A stretch of 64,000 bases of DNA. Source: GCA-2794515 sp034436155. Lineage in GTDB: Bacteria > Chloroflexota > Anaerolineae > Aggregatilineales > Phototrophicaceae. Positions 26,250 through 34,471 of the stretch are shown in pieces. Each line of letters begins with the position of its first letter. Positions within the stretch are counted from its first letter, which is position 1. A program made the translations under genes and the position numbers. The stretch is from assembly GCA_034436155.1 (NCBI GenBank), contig DAOTVP010000040.1, positions 28,245 to 92,244 of the forward strand, given 5' to 3'. The notes beneath the pieces are model-generated. The model was not told the origin of the DNA. It saw only the letters and a list, made by a program, of their open reading frames with translations, and searched no databases.

Positions 26250-26609
26250 TTACACCGCAACGGCGACCGCAGTCGCCACATCTTTGCTATGCGTCAGGCT
26301 GATATCCCATTGGGTGATGCCGAGTTCTGCCGAGAGGCGAATCGCCTCGTTGTGTAAAATCAACACAGGGCGACCATTCGCGCCGTTGCGAATTTCAATA
26401 TCTACCCAGCGCACATCGCCGATGCCTGTGCCGAGCGCCTTCGCTACCGCCTCTTTCCCCGCGAAACGGGCGGCAAGTCGGTGGGGCATATCGGCACAAT
26501 CGGCACGTTCACCATCCGTAAAAAATCGGCGTAAAAAGCGTTCTCCAAATTTTTGGATGCCTTCATCAATCCGACTAATTTCGATGCTGTCAATTCCACA
26601 ACGGAGCAT
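26250..26609 (-). CDS. acpS: Holo-[acyl-carrier-protein] synthase
   Basis: 119 residues, normal length for AcpS, which moves 4'-phosphopantetheine from CoA to a serine of acyl carrier protein. GIDSIEISRI carries the magnesium ligand Asp7, FTDGERADC matches the family loop, and RFAGKEAVAKALGTG carries Glu53. The C-terminal strand is GITQWDISLTHSKDVATAVAV. No strong ribosome-binding site is visible before the ATG. A broken copy lies 340 bases away on the same strand. This is the only complete acpS in the window and is probably essential. Confidence 0.95.
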   Translation of the reverse strand: MLRCGIDSIEISRIDEGIQKFGERFLRRFFTDGERADCADMPHRLAARFAGKEAVAKALGTGIGDVRWVDIEIRNGANGRPVLILHNEAIRLSAELGITQWDISLTHSKDVATAVAVAV

Positions 26610-26640
26610 AGTGTTTTATCTGCGATAAATGATGTTGGGT

Positions 26641-26722
26641 GGACGACAGACGCTTCGCTAGTCGTCCATTACAAGATACCAGATTTTTCACAATTCCCCC
26701 TCTCCACAACGTGGGGAGGGGG
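26641..26722. repeat. Two stem-loops between serA and acpS
   Basis: GGACGAC (26641-26647) pairs with GTCGTCC (26661-26667). CCCCCTCTCCAC (26696-26707) pairs with GTGGGGAGGGGG (26711-26722) with one G-T wobble, and is followed by a run of GCTAGGGGGTGGGG. The second element resembles G/C-rich intergenic repeats common in environmental bacterial genomes and may end serA transcription on the minus strand. Confidence 0.5.
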
Positions 26723-26745
26723 CTAGGGGGTGGGGATAATGACGC

Positions 26746-27708
26746 TTACTTCGCCAACACCATCGGGTTACACACATTTTTGAATTCGCCTTTGGTGAGC
26801 GCATCCACAATTTCTTGCGCCGCATCAATGCCCACGTTGATTTGCGCGTCGGATGTGCTGGCGGCAAGGTGTGGGGTATGCAACACATTGGGCAGGTGCA
26901 ACAACGGATGGTCAGCAGGGGGCGGCTCGACCACGAACACATCGGCGGCGACACCCGCCACATGCCCACTTTTCAGGGCTTCGGCTAAATCGGCATCGTT
27001 AATCAATGCGCCACGCGCCGCGTTGATGATTCGCACGCCTTTTTTCATTTTGGCGATGCTGGTTTTGTTGATCATTTCTTTTGTCGAATCGGTGATGACG
27101 CTATGTAGGGTGATAAAATCAGATCGGGCATATAATTCATCCAAATCCACTGGCTCGGCACCAAAATCGCGCACCACTTCGGCGGGGATGAACGGATCGT
27201 ATGTGAGGATGGTCATTTCAAAGGCGAGTGCGCGTTTTGCCACAGCCCGACCAATCCGCCCAAAACCGACAATCCCCAATGTTTTACCGCGCAATTCCAC
27301 GCCCATGAACGATTTTCTATCCCATTTATTCTCGTCTAGTGAGCGATGACCGGCAGGGATATGACGGGCTAATGCCAACATCATACCGAGCGTGTATTCG
27401 GCGGTGGCGATGGTGTTGCCATCAGGCGTATTCATCACCACGATACCGCGTTTGGTGGCTTCATCTAAATCCACATTATCCACACCGACCCCTGCACGGG
27501 CAATCACCTTCAGTTTGGGCGCATGAGATAACAATTCGGCATCGGCTTGGGTGGCGCTACGGATGACCATCGCATCGGCATCGGGCAACAATTTAATCAC
27601 CTCTTCGCGGGATAAATTGCCCGCCGTGACTTTGAATCCTTCGGTTTTTTCCAGCAATTCGATGGCTTTTTTATCCACATTATCGAGCGCGAGGACATGA
27701 TAGGTCAT
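26746..27708 (-). CDS. serA: D-3-phosphoglycerate dehydrogenase, short form without ACT domain
   Basis: 320 residues. The enzyme oxidises 3-phosphoglycerate with NAD+ in the first step of serine synthesis. It shows the D-2-hydroxyacid dehydrogenase pattern: LKVIARAGVGVDNVD, GIVVMNTPDGNTIATAEYTLGM, NAD-binding GIVGFGRIGRAVAKR, INAARGALI with catalytic Arg, VAADVF, and HTPHLAAST with catalytic His. The protein ends after the catalytic core, so the serine-binding ACT domain of longer SerA forms is missing and feedback inhibition of that type is not expected. AAAGGAG precedes the ATG. A class V aminotransferase able to act later in the route lies one gene upstream on the same strand. Confidence 0.93.
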   Translation of the reverse strand: MTYHVLALDNVDKKAIELLEKTEGFKVTAGNLSREEVIKLLPDADAMVIRSATQADAELLSHAPKLKVIARAGVGVDNVDLDEATKRGIVVMNTPDGNTIATAEYTLGMMLALARHIPAGHRSLDENKWDRKSFMGVELRGKTLGIVGFGRIGRAVAKRALAFEMTILTYDPFIPAEVVRDFGAEPVDLDELYARSDFITLHSVITDSTKEMINKTSIAKMKKGVRIINAARGALINDADLAEALKSGHVAGVAADVFVVEPPPADHPLLHLPNVLHTPHLAASTSDAQINVGIDAAQEIVDALTKGEFKNVCNPMVLAK

Positions 27709-27724
27709 ATTTTGTGGGTCTCCT

Positions 27725-29125
27725 TTATTCTTTGGTTAAGGTAATGAGATATTCACCTGTTAAAATACGTAGGGTAGGGGCGGTATAACCAACATTGATG
27801 ACGAAAGTGCGTTCGGGTGCATAATCGGTCAAGTTGGCGATGCGACGCGGTGTGGTGAAGCCCGATTCGATGACCGACATGGCTGATAATATCCATGTGT
27901 TGGTCGTATTATCACGCCCAATATAAAAAGCAGTTTGATACGAGGGCGACATCACCATCGCTGTGGGATAAATATCCACAAATAGGCTGACATCATCAAA
28001 CAGTGTGGTAGTCGGTTTGTAATCATCTTTTGATAGATTGGTGAAATCATAGAATGATGAAAGCGTATCGGTTGTCACATCGTATTTGATCGTGGGGATA
28101 AAAAATTCAGAATAGGAAGCATCATTGCGTGTCCAAATGACGAGCGTGTTGTTATCATTCGCCCATGCCAAACTATTTGGAAAAATGCCCCTTAATCCAG
28201 TTTCGCTTATGCCCTGAGTGACCCATGTCGGTATACCATCGATTGCTTCGCCTAACCGTGAGACGGGAATGTGGGTTTTGACCGATTTTTGCGCGATGTC
28301 AAATACCCAAATCCCGTTGGTCGTATCTCCTAGATTTGCAAGGTTAAAACTAGCGATAGCCAGATAATTCCCATCGGGGCTGATGCTCATCGCGCCGTCC
28401 AGATACCAACCATCTGTACGAAAAATTGAGAAAGAGCCAGTGGTTGGATGTCTCCATACCACTTCAGGGGCGCTTGTGCCGATGATGTCGCTCGCGGCGA
28501 CTCGCATCAAATCGGCACGCCATTCATCCAATGTGGGGTCAATGGCATTGCGGAAGAAGTATAAATCGCCATTGGGCGCAAAAATGGGTGCTGTATCTAT
28601 CCAAATACGATTACGAACATCATCTTCAAAAATACGCTCACGACTACTCACGCCGTCATCTGTGCGATAGGTGATCGTATCGGTTTGCGTGTCATAAATC
28701 GTCAAATCAGATTCTCTGGCAAATTGTAACGTGGCAATATCGCTATTCAAAACCACATAGCGACTATCGGGCGACCAAAATCCGCCGAAGAAATCGGGCA
28801 ATTCTTCATCTCCCGCTACACAGGTGGTTGAATTGGATGAAAAACGATACTCGCAAACCATGGCTGTAAGATGTTGTCTATTACGCCGATAAAAGATGAT
28901 GGTGTTGCCATCGGGTGAAAGCGTTGTACGGCGTAGATCGACATCATCTACGCCATCCACAAATGGTGGTGTGATGTTGGCGGTCAAAAGTTCCTCAATG
29001 TTTTGAACATCCACAAATTCCAATTGGCTATCATCTACTGTAACATGCGCAACATCTGCTGATGAATATGCCACCACAAAAGAGAATAAACCAACCAGAA
29101 CGAACACAAAACGAGCGATTTTCAT
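27725..29125 (-). CDS. Secreted beta-propeller (TolB/WD40-like) protein
   Basis: 466 residues. An N-terminal signal peptide (FVFVLVGLFSFVVAYSSADVA) is followed by repeated SPDG-type propeller strands: LSPDGNTIIFYRRN, WSPDSRYVVLNSD, ISPDGNYLAIASFN, and a mid-protein WANDNNTLVIWTRND. This is the pattern of six- to eight-bladed TolB-like propellers that bind proteins or glycans outside the membrane. No enzymatic motif is visible. It sits between serA and the aminotransferase, only 16 bases upstream of serA, yet has no obvious metabolic link. Codon use is slightly more AT-rich than in its neighbours. Confidence 0.75.
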   Translation of the reverse strand: MKIARFVFVLVGLFSFVVAYSSADVAHVTVDDSQLEFVDVQNIEELLTANITPPFVDGVDDVDLRRTTLSPDGNTIIFYRRNRQHLTAMVCEYRFSSNSTTCVAGDEELPDFFGGFWSPDSRYVVLNSDIATLQFARESDLTIYDTQTDTITYRTDDGVSSRERIFEDDVRNRIWIDTAPIFAPNGDLYFFRNAIDPTLDEWRADLMRVAASDIIGTSAPEVVWRHPTTGSFSIFRTDGWYLDGAMSISPDGNYLAIASFNLANLGDTTNGIWVFDIAQKSVKTHIPVSRLGEAIDGIPTWVTQGISETGLRGIFPNSLAWANDNNTLVIWTRNDASYSEFFIPTIKYDVTTDTLSSFYDFTNLSKDDYKPTTTLFDDVSLFVDIYPTAMVMSPSYQTAFYIGRDNTTNTWILSAMSVIESGFTTPRRIANLTDYAPERTFVINVGYTAPTLRILTGEYLITLTKE

Positions 29126-29226
29126 GATTCAATCCTTTATCACTTTGACGACATACAGGCGCACCATCACCAGCTGGCACGCCCCTCTCTTAATTATATC
29201 GTTACTCAGTGATAGATTACATTAAA

Positions 29227-30312
29227 TTACGCTTGGACGAATTCCGTCAGTCCGCTCAACACTTCTTCGAGCGTATCGGGTTGCATATCGCCCATGTGGG
29301 CAATGCGGAATGTTTTGCCTTTGATTTTTCCGTACCCCTTATCCATCTCGAAGAATTTGCCCTTCATGAATTTCGCCATATCATCTACGTTGATATTTTT
29401 CTGACGGTTATCGACGGCGGTGACAGTTGCCGATTCATAGCCTTTTTGGGCGAATACGCCGAAGCCGTTGCTATATGCCCATTGATGAGTCATATCCCGC
29501 ATGGCGAGATGACGCGCCCAGCGTGATTCGAGTCCTTCTGCCAAAATGGCATCCAGTTGCACATCGGCGGCGTACATCAGCGCGATGGGTGGGGTAGACG
29601 GGGTATTATTTTTGAGCAGGCTTTCTTCAATTTCGAGAAAATCGAAATAATAGCCCCGATATTGAATTTGTTTGGCGCGGTCTAACACGCGGTCGCTGAC
29701 CGATGCGAAGGCGATACCGGGTGGCAAGGCGAAGGCTTTTTGTGAACTGGTGAGCGCCATATCAATACCCCAATCATCCACGCGGAGTTCCGTCCCCAAA
29801 AATCCCGAAACGGTATCCACCAAAAATAGGGTGTCATCATATTGACGCACGACTTCGCCGATGGCTTTGATGGGGTTGGTCACGCCTGTGCTGGTTTCGT
29901 TATGTACCACGCACACGGCATCATATGCCGATTTTTTGAGCGCATCAGCGACCATTTCTGGGGTATGTGCCTCGCCCCATGCCACTTCTATCACCTCCAC
30001 TTGTTTGCCGTTGGCTTTGCTGATTTCTGCCCACCGTTCACTGAATGCGCCGCCAACGAGGTGCAGGACTTTTTTATCGTCACGGATACAATTGCGCGAT
30101 GCCCCTTCCCACAAACCCGTCCCAGATGACCCTTGCACGAATACCCGCGATTGCGTCAGGAAGGCTTGGCGTAACTTGCCTTGCAAACGGGCGAATAAAT
30201 CGGCGAAGGCGCTGGAACGATGACCTATCATCCATGTGGTTTGAGCATCGAGAATTTCTTTGCGAACTTCTACTGGACCTGGGATAACAAGACGTTGGTG
30301 ATTTTGTGACAT
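29227..30312 (-). CDS. Class V aminotransferase (serine-glyoxylate / alanine-glyoxylate / phosphoserine type)
   Basis: 361 residues of the PLP-dependent class V family. It opens with LVIPGPVEVRKEILDAQ and GHRSSAF, the substrate-binding start of alanine-glyoxylate and serine-pyruvate aminotransferases. Other marks are VQGSSGTGLWEGASRN, VVHNETSTGVTNPI, FLVDTVSGFLGTEL with the PLP-contacting Asp, and ALTSSQKAFALPPG with the PLP lysine. Family members in organisms lacking classical SerC can act with SerA in serine synthesis, and serA lies downstream on the same strand. That assignment is an inference from neighbourhood; photorespiratory-type glyoxylate transamination is the alternative. Confidence 0.88.
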   Translation of the reverse strand: MSQNHQRLVIPGPVEVRKEILDAQTTWMIGHRSSAFADLFARLQGKLRQAFLTQSRVFVQGSSGTGLWEGASRNCIRDDKKVLHLVGGAFSERWAEISKANGKQVEVIEVAWGEAHTPEMVADALKKSAYDAVCVVHNETSTGVTNPIKAIGEVVRQYDDTLFLVDTVSGFLGTELRVDDWGIDMALTSSQKAFALPPGIAFASVSDRVLDRAKQIQYRGYYFDFLEIEESLLKNNTPSTPPIALMYAADVQLDAILAEGLESRWARHLAMRDMTHQWAYSNGFGVFAQKGYESATVTAVDNRQKNINVDDMAKFMKGKFFEMDKGYGKIKGKTFRIAHMGDMQPDTLEEVLSGLTEFVQA

Positions 30313-30416
30313 AGTTGGTTTTTATCTCCATCGAGCTATAGACGATAATTGTGCATTTTATCACTTGGATAGTATACCCGAATAGGGCAGGCTTGTAGGA
30401 TAATTACTGCTATTTT

Positions 30417-30425
30417 TGCTATAAT
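30417..30425 (+). promoter_or_regulatory. Extended -10 promoter of the toxin-antitoxin pair
   Basis: TGCTATAAT is a perfect extended -10 element 20 bases before the antitoxin start. No -35 hexamer at good spacing is visible (TTGTAG lies 21 bases upstream). Confidence 0.6.
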
Positions 30426-30445
30426 GAGTACAAAAAGTGAGGTGA

Positions 30446-30664
30446 ATGATGAATGTTGATGAACTTATCACAGAGATAACTCAATTACCTGTTTCAGATA
30501 AATGGCAATTGTTCAAAAAACTCTTAGACATTCTAAATCAACAACAAATTATGATTGAACCCGATTGGCATCAATTTGTACAAGAGATGTATGGCTCAAT
30601 CAATGACCCTGATTTCAGACGGTGGGAACAGGGCGAATATGAGGAACGAGAACCACTAGCATGA
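30446..30664 (+). CDS. Small antitoxin-like protein (VapB position)
   Basis: 72 residues (71 if the second ATG at 30449 is used, which gives better spacing from GTGAGG). The N-terminal half is a helical MNVDELITEITQLPVSDKWQLFKKL pattern, the C-terminal half is acidic and tryptophan-containing (DFRRWEQGEYEEREP). Both are common in antitoxins whose tail wraps the PIN toxin. Its last codons overlap the next start (ATGA junction), the classic antitoxin-toxin coupling. I cannot place it in a named antitoxin family. Its role is inferred from position and size. Confidence 0.7.
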   Translation: MMNVDELITEITQLPVSDKWQLFKKLLDILNQQQIMIEPDWHQFVQEMYGSINDPDFRRWEQGEYEEREPLA

Positions 30665-31065
30665 AGTATTTATTCGACTCTAATACCTGTATTCGTTATT
30701 TAACAGGGCAGTCACAAGCCGTATTGAATAAGATAGACTCAACTCCCCAATTGGATATGTGTGTTTGTAGTATTGTAAAATTTGAGCTTCGTTTTGGTGC
30801 ATTACTCAGTCACAATCTGGAGAAAACGCTTGCCCAACAAGAAAAATTTTTTAGGCGTTTTATATCCTTGCCATTTGATGATGATGCACAAGTATATGCT
30901 TCGCAAATCCGTGCTGATTTAGCCACATCAGGAAATCCTATCGGACCGTATAATTTATTGATAGCCGCTATCGCATTAGCCAATGATATCATCTTGGTCA
31001 CGTATAATGTCCGTGAATTTAGTCGTGTTGCGAATCTGAAAATAGAAGATTGGGAATCGGAATAA
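30661..31065 (+). CDS. vapC: VapC-type PIN-domain toxin with a substituted active-site residue
   Basis: 134 residues with the full VapC layout: MKYLFDSNTCIRYL with Asp6, a mid-protein FELRFGA with Glu, GNPIGPYNLLIAAIAL, and LVTYNVREFSRV near the end, closing with IEDW. VapC toxins are Mg2+-dependent RNases that cut tRNA or rRNA. In the third motif nearly all relatives carry Asp (GPYDLLIAA), but here codon 98 is AAT, Asn. One G-to-A change would explain it. The toxin may be weak or inactive. It overlaps the antitoxin gene by four bases and has no own promoter visible. Confidence 0.88.
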   Translation: MKYLFDSNTCIRYLTGQSQAVLNKIDSTPQLDMCVCSIVKFELRFGALLSHNLEKTLAQQEKFFRRFISLPFDDDAQVYASQIRADLATSGNPIGPYNLLIAAIALANDIILVTYNVREFSRVANLKIEDWESE

Positions 31066-31072
31066 AAAAGTA

Positions 31073-32035
31073 ATGCGCCATTTGGGATATATTGGGATAG
31101 GGTTGGGATTTATCGGGCTAATCATTATCCTCATCACCCATACGCCCTTATCGGCGACCCAAACAGCCATCGCAACACCACCCATCACTATCATCCTATC
31201 ATCATCACCAGAAATCACACCTCCCCTCGATTTAGGCGTGTTACCCACCCCGACCATGCCCTATCCGCCAATCCTGAACGGCGTGCCGATTGAGCAGATT
31301 ATCGTCATCGATGAGGATGTCAAAACGACTATCCGCGCCATCTATGCCATTGGTCAAGATTTGGGGCGTAATCCATTCGCATTTTCTAAATTAGGCGATA
31401 GCACCATCGAAAATCCGCATTTTTTAGCCCGTTTTGATGATGCCCGTCTGGGCAATGTCACGTATAATCTGGGCGATTATGCCTATTTAGAAGCCGTCAT
31501 CCGATTTTACGAAGGATCATTCAATCGGCAAGGTGAGGCGGTCATTCGCGGGCTTCATGCGTGGTCAGTGTTCAATCCGCAATGGGCGAGTCCTAATTGT
31601 GAAGCAGGTGAGGGCGTGTTGGCGTGCGAAATACGGGTGCATAATCCGAGTATCATCTTCATCCGTTTGGGGACGAATGATGTGGGCGTGCCAGAAGGCT
31701 TTGAGCGTGATATGCGCCAGATTGTTGAATATTGCCTCGCGCAAGGGGTTATCCCCATTTTAGGCACAAAAGCCGATTTGCGTGATGGCAATCCAAGCCC
31801 GAATAACGAGGCGATTCGCCGTTTAGCCGATGAATACAACCTGCCGTTATGGGATTTTGAACGCCTCGCGCAGACCTTACCGAATCGTGGATTAGATTTG
31901 GATAATCATCACCTCACCACATTTTACGCCCACGACTGGACATCGCCCACCGCATGGCAACGAGGACACGCCGCCCACAGCCTATCGGCATTGATGATGC
32001 TGGATGCGGTGTGGCGCGTGTTATTGGGAGGTTAA
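31073..32035 (+). CDS. Secreted SGNH/GDSL-type hydrolase-like protein
   Basis: 320 residues. One N-terminal helix (GYIGIGLGFIGLIIILI) is followed by a Thr/Pro/Ser-rich stalk (to about residue 65) and the SGNH core: KLGDSTIEN with Ser110, an Asn block RLGTNDVG, and LDNHHLTTF near the end supplying a possible catalytic His. Family members are lipases, acyl esterases or carbohydrate esterases; here the protein is probably cell-surface bound. The gene lies eight bases after vapC but that is unlikely to be functional linkage. Its stop overlaps the end of the convergent holB by three to four bases. The substrate is unknown. Confidence 0.78.
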   Translation: MRHLGYIGIGLGFIGLIIILITHTPLSATQTAIATPPITIILSSSPEITPPLDLGVLPTPTMPYPPILNGVPIEQIIVIDEDVKTTIRAIYAIGQDLGRNPFAFSKLGDSTIENPHFLARFDDARLGNVTYNLGDYAYLEAVIRFYEGSFNRQGEAVIRGLHAWSVFNPQWASPNCEAGEGVLACEIRVHNPSIIFIRLGTNDVGVPEGFERDMRQIVEYCLAQGVIPILGTKADLRDGNPSPNNEAIRRLADEYNLPLWDFERLAQTLPNRGLDLDNHHLTTFYAHDWTSPTAWQRGHAAHSLSALMMLDAVWRVLLGG

Positions 32036-33024
32036 TTCACATACGGATAATCTAAAAACATCACCTCTAGGCGCAGGCGTAGGTTGATATTGGCGCTCAA
32101 TTGGGAGAGGGTGGTCTGGGTGGCTTTGATACCCCTAAGCGCATCCTCAACCGTCATCGCTTTGGCGAATTGGCTAATTGTAGCGAGGCGGTCTATGTTG
32201 CAAATACTCGCCCGATTGCCCTCGATGATGTGCAGAATATCGCGCCAATAGGTGAGCCACAATTCTAATAACGGGAATAATGCCAGTTTATCTTTGCTCA
32301 AACCTTCTGCCAACTCAAAACGCACATGACGCATCCCTGATAGGGCTTGTTCAAATAAATTGAGTGCCGTAGCACGTTGGTCGAGTGTTTCTGGGTTCTC
32401 CAACGCCGAAATCGCCCAACCGATACGCCCCCCGCTAAAATGTGCCAGATGATTGGCGGTATCGTCATCTGCGCCGTAGTGTTGTCTGAGGACATGATAC
32501 AGCGTTTCGATAGACACAGGGCGCAGGTGAATGATTTGGCTACGGCTTAAAATCGTCGGCAGAATCGCCTCTAATCCCGATGCAATCAGGATAATCACGG
32601 CATGGGCGGGTGGTTCTTCGAGCGTTTTGAGCATGGCATCTTGTGTTCGGGCTTGGGTGCGGTCAAATTCGTCAAAAATCGCCACCCGATAGCGTGCCTC
32701 GTAGGGCTTCATCGCCAATTTGCTGATGACCGCCCGCACCGCGTCAATTTTGAGGATACCGCTATTGGGGTCGAGTTCGCCATAAAGCATATCGGGATGA
32801 TTGCCACTGGTCATCAGTTTACAAGACCGACATACCCCACACGGACGCATGGCGATGTCGGGCGCGGTGCAATTCAGGGCGCTGGCGAAGGTATGTGCGA
32901 GTAAATGCTTGCCGATATTCGGCGTGCCGACAATCAGATAGGCATGACGCACACGCCCATGCGCCAAACTTTGGCGGAGATATTGCACTGCCCAGTCATG
33001 CCCAAAAATTGACCATTCGCTCAT
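32032..33024 (-). CDS. holB: DNA polymerase III delta-prime subunit
   Basis: 331 residues from ATG 33024, preceded by GAGG; an in-frame ATG at 33117 would add 31 residues with no site. It is part of the clamp loader that opens the sliding clamp at the replication fork. AYLIVGTPNIGKHLLAHTFA is the P-loop region with the poor Walker A expected for delta-prime. A four-cysteine zinc module follows (LNCTAPD, CGVCRSCK), then VAIFDEFDRTQARTQDAMLKTLEEPP and LPTILSRSQIIHLRP, the SRC-like sensor region. The C-terminal third is helical. It is divergent from the glucosidase gene with which it shares an 85-base intergenic region. Confidence 0.9.
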   Translation of the reverse strand: MSEWSIFGHDWAVQYLRQSLAHGRVRHAYLIVGTPNIGKHLLAHTFASALNCTAPDIAMRPCGVCRSCKLMTSGNHPDMLYGELDPNSGILKIDAVRAVISKLAMKPYEARYRVAIFDEFDRTQARTQDAMLKTLEEPPAHAVIILIASGLEAILPTILSRSQIIHLRPVSIETLYHVLRQHYGADDDTANHLAHFSGGRIGWAISALENPETLDQRATALNLFEQALSGMRHVRFELAEGLSKDKLALFPLLELWLTYWRDILHIIEGNRASICNIDRLATISQFAKAMTVEDALRGIKATQTTLSQLSANINLRLRLEVMFLDYPYVN

Positions 33025-33061
33025 CGTTGTGTCCTCATTATGCTTCGTGTTGTTATGGGTG

Positions 33062-33067
33062 TATAAT
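33062..33067 (+). promoter_or_regulatory. -10 box of the GH1 glucosidase operon
   Basis: Perfect TATAAT, 43 bases before the glucosidase ATG and inside the divergent holB region. A TTATGC hexamer 18 bases upstream is a poor -35. Confidence 0.45.
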
Positions 33068-33109
33068 AGTGGTAGATTTATCCCTACACAAGCCAAAGGC
33101 GCGTTTTTG

Positions 33110-34465
33110 ATGACCAATTATACATTTCCACACGACTTTTTATGGGGGGCGGCGACCGCATCATATCAAATTGAAGGCGCGGTTTTTGAAGGTGGGCGTG
33201 GTGCAACCGTTTGGGATGTTTTTTCGGATACGGCGGGCAAAGTGAAAAATGGCGATTCAGGTGAAATCGCGTGTGACCACTATCACCGCTATCCCGAAGA
33301 TGTCGCGTTGATGAAGCAAATCGGCTTACACGCCTATCGCTTTTCGATTGCATGGGCGCGGATTTTGCCCGAAGGCACGGGCGCAATCAACCCCGCAGGT
33401 CTGGATTTTTACGATAAATTGGTCGATACCCTGCTCGCCAATGGCATCCGTCCGTTTGCCACGCTCTATCATTGGGATTTGCCACAGGCGTTAGAAGATA
33501 AAGGCGGTTGGGCGAATAAACACATCGTAGACTGGTTTGGTGATTATGTCGATGTCATCACCAAACAACTCGGCGACCGCGTAAAAGATTGGATGACGCT
33601 CAATGAGCCGTGGGTGTTTACCTATTTGGGATATGCCGAGGGAACTCACGCGCCCGGTCATCACGACTTGAACCTCTATCTCCGCGCCTCGCATCATAGC
33701 ATCATGGCGCACGCCCGTGCTGTCAGCCTTGTTCATGCCAATGTCGCCGATTCAGAAGTCGGTATCGTCCTCAATCCCACATGGGTAGACCCCTATAGCG
33801 ATAGCCTACAAGATTATTTGGCGACCCAACGCCAACTCAGCTTTCAAAATCGGTGGTGGCTACATCCCCTGTATCATGGCGAATATCCCGCCGATATGAT
33901 GGCGATTTATGGCGATAGGATGAATTTCATCTTACCCCGTGATTTCGATGAACTCAAAGCCAACCCGTCCGATTTTTTGGGCGTAAATTTTTATACGCGC
34001 CAAGTGGTACGAGCCGCACCGTATAGCACCGATAACGCTCTCAAATTGACCACCATCCGCCAAAATCGGGAACACACCGAAATGGATTGGGAAGTCAGCC
34101 CAGAGGCGATTTACAACGTCCTCAAACATATTCACGATGAATATGCGCCGTCTAAATTATACATCACCGAAAATGGTGCGGCATTCAACGATGTGGTGAT
34201 GGGTGATAGCGTCCATGATGAACGGCGTGTCGCGTTTTATCAACAGTATTTAGCTCATTGTCACCGTGCGGTTGCCGATGGCATCCCGTTAAAAGGCTAT
34301 TTCGCGTGGTCATTGCTCGATAATTTTGAGTGGGCAGAAGGCTATAGCAAACGCTTCGGCATCATCTATGTCGATTACGCCACCCAACGGCGCATCATCA
34401 AAGACAGTGGCAAATGGTACGCCCAAACTATCCGCGATAACGGATTTGTGTTAGATAAGGAGTAA
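33110..34465 (+). CDS. bglA: Beta-glucosidase, glycoside hydrolase family 1
   Basis: 452 residues from ATG 33110, a typical GH1 length; the protein begins at the family's FPHDFLWGAATASYQIEGA. It hydrolyses beta-linked glucosides or galactosides with retention. The acid/base Glu166 lies in TLNEPWVF and the nucleophile Glu354 in YITENGAAF. The C-terminal WSLLDNFEWAEGYSKRFGIIYVDY motif, which lines the sugar-binding site, is complete. No signal peptide is present, so it acts on imported oligosaccharides. The next gene starts six bases after the stop. No sugar transporter is encoded near it. Confidence 0.96.
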   Translation: MTNYTFPHDFLWGAATASYQIEGAVFEGGRGATVWDVFSDTAGKVKNGDSGEIACDHYHRYPEDVALMKQIGLHAYRFSIAWARILPEGTGAINPAGLDFYDKLVDTLLANGIRPFATLYHWDLPQALEDKGGWANKHIVDWFGDYVDVITKQLGDRVKDWMTLNEPWVFTYLGYAEGTHAPGHHDLNLYLRASHHSIMAHARAVSLVHANVADSEVGIVLNPTWVDPYSDSLQDYLATQRQLSFQNRWWLHPLYHGEYPADMMAIYGDRMNFILPRDFDELKANPSDFLGVNFYTRQVVRAAPYSTDNALKLTTIRQNREHTEMDWEVSPEAIYNVLKHIHDEYAPSKLYITENGAAFNDVVMGDSVHDERRVAFYQQYLAHCHRAVADGIPLKGYFAWSLLDNFEWAEGYSKRFGIIYVDYATQRRIIKDSGKWYAQTIRDNGFVLDKE

Positions 34466-34471
34466 AGAATC

